A stretch of 43,905 nt of DNA from Rhodospirillales bacterium (GTDB taxonomy: Bacteria; Pseudomonadota; Alphaproteobacteria; Rhodospirillales; Casp-alpha2). The notes below the pieces were generated by a model. It was not told the DNA's origin and did not search any database. It was given only the letters and a program-made list of their open reading frames with translations. The stretch covers positions 1-43,905 of the forward strand of contig JAJFIJ010000139.1 of NCBI GenBank assembly GCA_021775105.1, read 5' to 3'. The translations under genes were made by a program, and so were the position numbers. Numbering within the stretch: the first letter of the stretch is position 1; each line of letters opens with the position of its first letter. Positions 40,992 to 43,905 of this stretch are shown here, in pieces.

Positions 40992-42002
40992 CTAACCGTC
41001 ATTCAGAATTCGGGCGGCATCGCAGGCGGCATAGGTCAGAATCCCGTCCGCGCCCGCACGTTTGAATGACCGCAACGCCTCCATCATGACATGGTCATAA
41101 TCGAGCCAGCCCTGAGCGGCGGCGGCCTTCAACATGGCGTATTCACCACTGACGTTATAGACGAATGTCGGAACACCGAAGCTTTCCTTGACCCGCCAAA
41201 CCATATCGAGATAGGGCAGACCGGGTTTAACCATCACGGAATCCGCCCCTTCGGAAATGTCCATGGCGACTTCGCGAAGCGCTTCTTCTGTATTGGCCGT
41301 GTCCATCTGATAGGTTTTTTTATCGCCCGTCAGCGCGCCGCTTGAACCAACGGCATCGCGAAACGGGCCATAATATCCGGACGCGTATTTGGCTGCATAC
41401 GACATGATCGAAACGTCCTGAAAACCCTTGTCATCAAGGGCTTTGCGGATCGCACCAATGCGCCCGTCCATCATATCAGACGGGGCAATGATATCGCAGC
41501 CGGCTTCCGCCTGAACGACAGATTGCTGGCAAAGAATCTCAATCGTTTCGTCGTTCAGGATGATGCCATCGCGCACAATGCCGTCGTGGCCATCGGAATT
41601 GAATTCATCCAGCGCAACATCGCAAATAACTCCGATCTCAGGCACGCTCGATTTCAGTTCACGCACTGCGCGACAAACAAGACCGTTCGGATTAACGGCT
41701 TCGCGCCCGTCAGGCGTTTTCAGTGACGGTTCAATGTAGGGAAAGATAGCAACCGCCGGAATGCCAAGATCACGGGCCTTGGCAACTTCTTCTGATAAAA
41801 GGTCGGTGCTCAGCCGGTCGACGCCCGGCATCGAAGGGATCGGCTGGCGCGCGCCAGTACCTTCGACAACAAACACCGGCCAGATCAGGTCATCGACGGA
41901 CAACCGGGATTCGGCGACCAGACGCCGTATCCAGGGAGAGGCCCTGTTGCGCCGCATACGGGTGGTCGGGTAGGAGGGGGATACCGAAGGTCCTGCGGTC
42001 AT
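40992..42002 (-). CDS. hemB: delta-aminolevulinic acid dehydratase (porphobilinogen synthase)
   Basis: MRRNRASPWIRRLVAESRLSVDDLIWPVFVVEG, MSYAAKYASGYYGPFRDAVGS, MVKPGLPYLDMV. Confidence 0.96.
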   Translation of the reverse strand: MTAGPSVSPSYPTTRMRRNRASPWIRRLVAESRLSVDDLIWPVFVVEGTGARQPIPSMPGVDRLSTDLLSEEVAKARDLGIPAVAIFPYIEPSLKTPDGREAVNPNGLVCRAVRELKSSVPEIGVICDVALDEFNSDGHDGIVRDGIILNDETIEILCQQSVVQAEAGCDIIAPSDMMDGRIGAIRKALDDKGFQDVSIMSYAAKYASGYYGPFRDAVGSSGALTGDKKTYQMDTANTEEALREVAMDISEGADSVMVKPGLPYLDMVWRVKESFGVPTFVYNVSGEYAMLKAAAAQGWLDYDHVMMEALRSFKRAGADGILTYAACDAARILNDG

Positions 42003-42006
42003 GGGA

Positions 42007-43296
42007 TTACGCCTTGTCCAGTGCTTGCGTCAGATCAGCCAGAATATCTTCAATATGTTCAATGCCGATGGAGAGCCGGACGTAACCCGGCGTTACGCCC
42101 GACGCCAACTGGTCTTCTGCGGATAACTGCGAGTGGGTGGTCGTCGCCGGATGGATAGCCAGACTCCTGACATCGCCAATATTGGCAACATGATAGAACA
42201 TTTCCAGCGCATCGATAAATTTTCGACCGGCATCGCGTCCACCGGCAAGCTCGAAACCAACCAGGGCACCGTATCCGCCGCTCATATACCTGTCGGCACG
42301 TTCCCGGTGCAGGCCAGATTGTGCGCCCGGGAAGATGACGCCTGAAATTTTGCGGTGCTTACCAAGGAATTCCGCCACCTTGGTGGCGTTCTCGCAATGC
42401 GCACGCATACGCAAGGGCAGGGTCTCCATCCCCTGAATGAACTGAAAGGCGTTAAACGGGCTCATCGAAGCCCCCATATCACGAAGCAGAATAACCCGCG
42501 CGCGCAAAACATAGGCGATCGGACCCAGCGGCTTGACCGCTTCGGTCCAGACGGCTCCGTGATAACTGGCATCGGGCTGATTCAGGGTCGGAAAACGTTC
42601 ACCTCCGGCTTCCCAGTCAAAATTGCCACCATCGACGATCATGCCGCCTATGGAGGTCCCGTGCCCGCCGATATATTTGGTCGTTGAATAAACAACAATC
42701 GCCGCGCCATGATCGAGAGGGCGACAAAGGATCGGTGCTGCCGTGTTGTCCATGATCAACGGCACGCCAAACACTATCCCGATGTCAGCTACTTCCTGAA
42801 TGGGAAATACGTTCAGTTTGGGATTGGGCAAGGTTTCTGCATAATAGCAGCGGGTTTTGTCATCGGTCGCCGCGCGAAAATTTTCCGGATCGGCTGGGTC
42901 GACAAAACGGCACTCAATCCCGAGATCCGTCAGGGTATTGGCAAACAAATTCCAGGTTCCGCCATAGATATCAGTCGAACAGACAAAATTGTCTCCGGCC
43001 CGGCAGAGGTTAAGGATGGCAAACGTTGAAGCGGATTGCCCGGACGCAACGGCAAGTGCCGCAACACCACCTTCAAGCGCCGCGATGCGCTGTTCCAGCA
43101 CATCGTTTGTCGGGTTCATGATTCTTGAATAGATGTTTCCAAGTTCCTTCAGCGCAAACAGGTTTTCCGCATGTTCGGTACCGTCAAACTGATAGGCGGT
43201 CGTCTGATAGATCGGCACAGCAACAGCGTTGGTTGCTGAATCCTTGCGGTGCGCGCCATGAACGGCCAGAGTTTCGGGGTGCTGAGAGTTAGTCAT
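42007..43296 (-). CDS. metY: O-acetylhomoserine aminocarboxypropyltransferase/cysteine synthase family (Cys/Met metabolism PLP enzyme)
   Basis: TLAVHGAHRKDSATNAVAVPIYQTTAYQFDGTEHAENLFALKELGNIYSRIMNPTNDVLEQRIAALEGG; VVYSTTKYIGGHGTSIGGMIVDGG. Confidence 0.92.
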   Translation of the reverse strand: MTNSQHPETLAVHGAHRKDSATNAVAVPIYQTTAYQFDGTEHAENLFALKELGNIYSRIMNPTNDVLEQRIAALEGGVAALAVASGQSASTFAILNLCRAGDNFVCSTDIYGGTWNLFANTLTDLGIECRFVDPADPENFRAATDDKTRCYYAETLPNPKLNVFPIQEVADIGIVFGVPLIMDNTAAPILCRPLDHGAAIVVYSTTKYIGGHGTSIGGMIVDGGNFDWEAGGERFPTLNQPDASYHGAVWTEAVKPLGPIAYVLRARVILLRDMGASMSPFNAFQFIQGMETLPLRMRAHCENATKVAEFLGKHRKISGVIFPGAQSGLHRERADRYMSGGYGALVGFELAGGRDAGRKFIDALEMFYHVANIGDVRSLAIHPATTTHSQLSAEDQLASGVTPGYVRLSIGIEHIEDILADLTQALDKA

Positions 43297-43487
43297 AATC
43301 GAGCGCTTTCCTTGATCAACAAGTGACGGAAACAGATGCGACAGCATGTCGGAACCTGACCGGAAGGGGAAAACAACCAAGAGCGGGGAAGAAAGTCAAT
43401 GCAAACGGGCAAAGCCGTTAACGCAATGGACCTGCCGGAGAGTGAAATTACCGGCAAAAATTATTTACAATGCGGCGAATCATCTTT

Positions 43488-43503
43488 ACGTTTACGTAAA
43501 CGT
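43488..43503. promoter_or_regulatory. 16-bp perfect palindrome ACGTTTACGTAAACGT, candidate operator
   Basis: Perfect inverted repeat; extends to 22 bp (43485..43506, TTTACGTTTACGTAAACGTCAA) with one mismatched pair; lies about 90 bp upstream of the B12-dependent mutase start. Confidence 0.6.
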
Positions 43504-43594
43504 CAATTAGGGGCAGATTTTCGGATAATCTTCTGATATCATCTATCAGCATTACCGATGCCTTATGCCTGCGTGAACTCTGGAGGAACATCCC

Positions 43595-43905
43595 ATGCCC
43601 GATGATGGTCAATCCGTAACTTCAGCGCCTGATACCGCTTACAAGGCAAAAAACCCGGTACGATTTGTTACCGCTGCCAGCCTGTTTGACGGCCATGACG
43701 CATCGATCAATATTATGCGCAGGATTTTGCAATCCTCCGGGGCGGAAGTCATTCATCTCGGCCATAACCGCTCAGTCGACGATGTTGTGACGGCGGCAAT
43801 CGAAGAAGACGCCAACGCCATCGCTGTCAGTTCCTATCAGGGTGGGCACGTCGAATACTTCAAGTACATGATGGATTTGCTGCGCCAGCGGGGTCGCCCG
43901 GATAT
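43595..43905 (+). CDS. icmF: N-terminal part of fused acyl-CoA mutase (IcmF-like), B12-binding domain; truncated by window end
   Basis: [79 protein letters not shown] matches the IcmF N-terminal cobalamin-binding pattern. Confidence 0.85.
   Translation, partial: MPDDGQSVTSAPDTAYKAKNPVRFVTAASLFDGHDASINIMRRILQSSGAEVIHLGHNRSVDDVVTAAIEEDANAIAVSSYQGGHVEYFKYMMDLLRQRGRPD

Noticed and set aside
43297-43480. SAM riboswitch upstream of metY
   Set aside because: Searched the minus-strand leader for SAM-II or SAM/SAH-like conserved segments because these precede met genes in alphaproteobacteria; none seen, only a short AACGG/CCGTT hairpin

Overview
The window looks like an alphaproteobacterial chromosome segment. 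It is mostly core genes, with two accessory stretches. Left part: a large minus-strand lipoprotein with TPR and CHAT-peptidase domains (648..3800), divergent from a conserved housekeeping run: rpoZ, rsh (relA/spoT), DUF2062 protein, pdxJ, acpS, lepB, rnc, era, then recO and parC. A methyl-accepting chemotaxis protein, a secreted SNase-like protein and a cold-shock protein interrupt this run. Middle part (about 19.85-23.7 kb): a decayed accessory zone. It contains a truncated LysE/RhtB transporter end, an IS110-family transposase remnant, a GFA-family gene, a phosphoglycerate-mutase-family pseudogene with a frameshift and a stop, and a small XRE / PAS-like / unknown-protein island. Right part: an FAD oxidoreductase-GcvT fusion (DMGDH-like), a second full-length TPR-CHAT lipoprotein paralogous to the first, a PNPOx-like protein, bpt, motB, motA, a SAM methyltransferase, threonine ammonia-lyase, a penicillin acylase-family protein, a CaiB/BaiF CoA-transferase, an alpha/beta hydrolase, cheW, hemB, metY, and the start of an IcmF-like B12-dependent mutase preceded by a 16-bp perfect palindrome. 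The best candidates for something under-described are the paired lipoprotein TPR-CHAT proteases and the XRE/PAS-like island. No CRISPR array, rRNA or tRNA was recognised. All calls come from reading the sequence; no database search was run.
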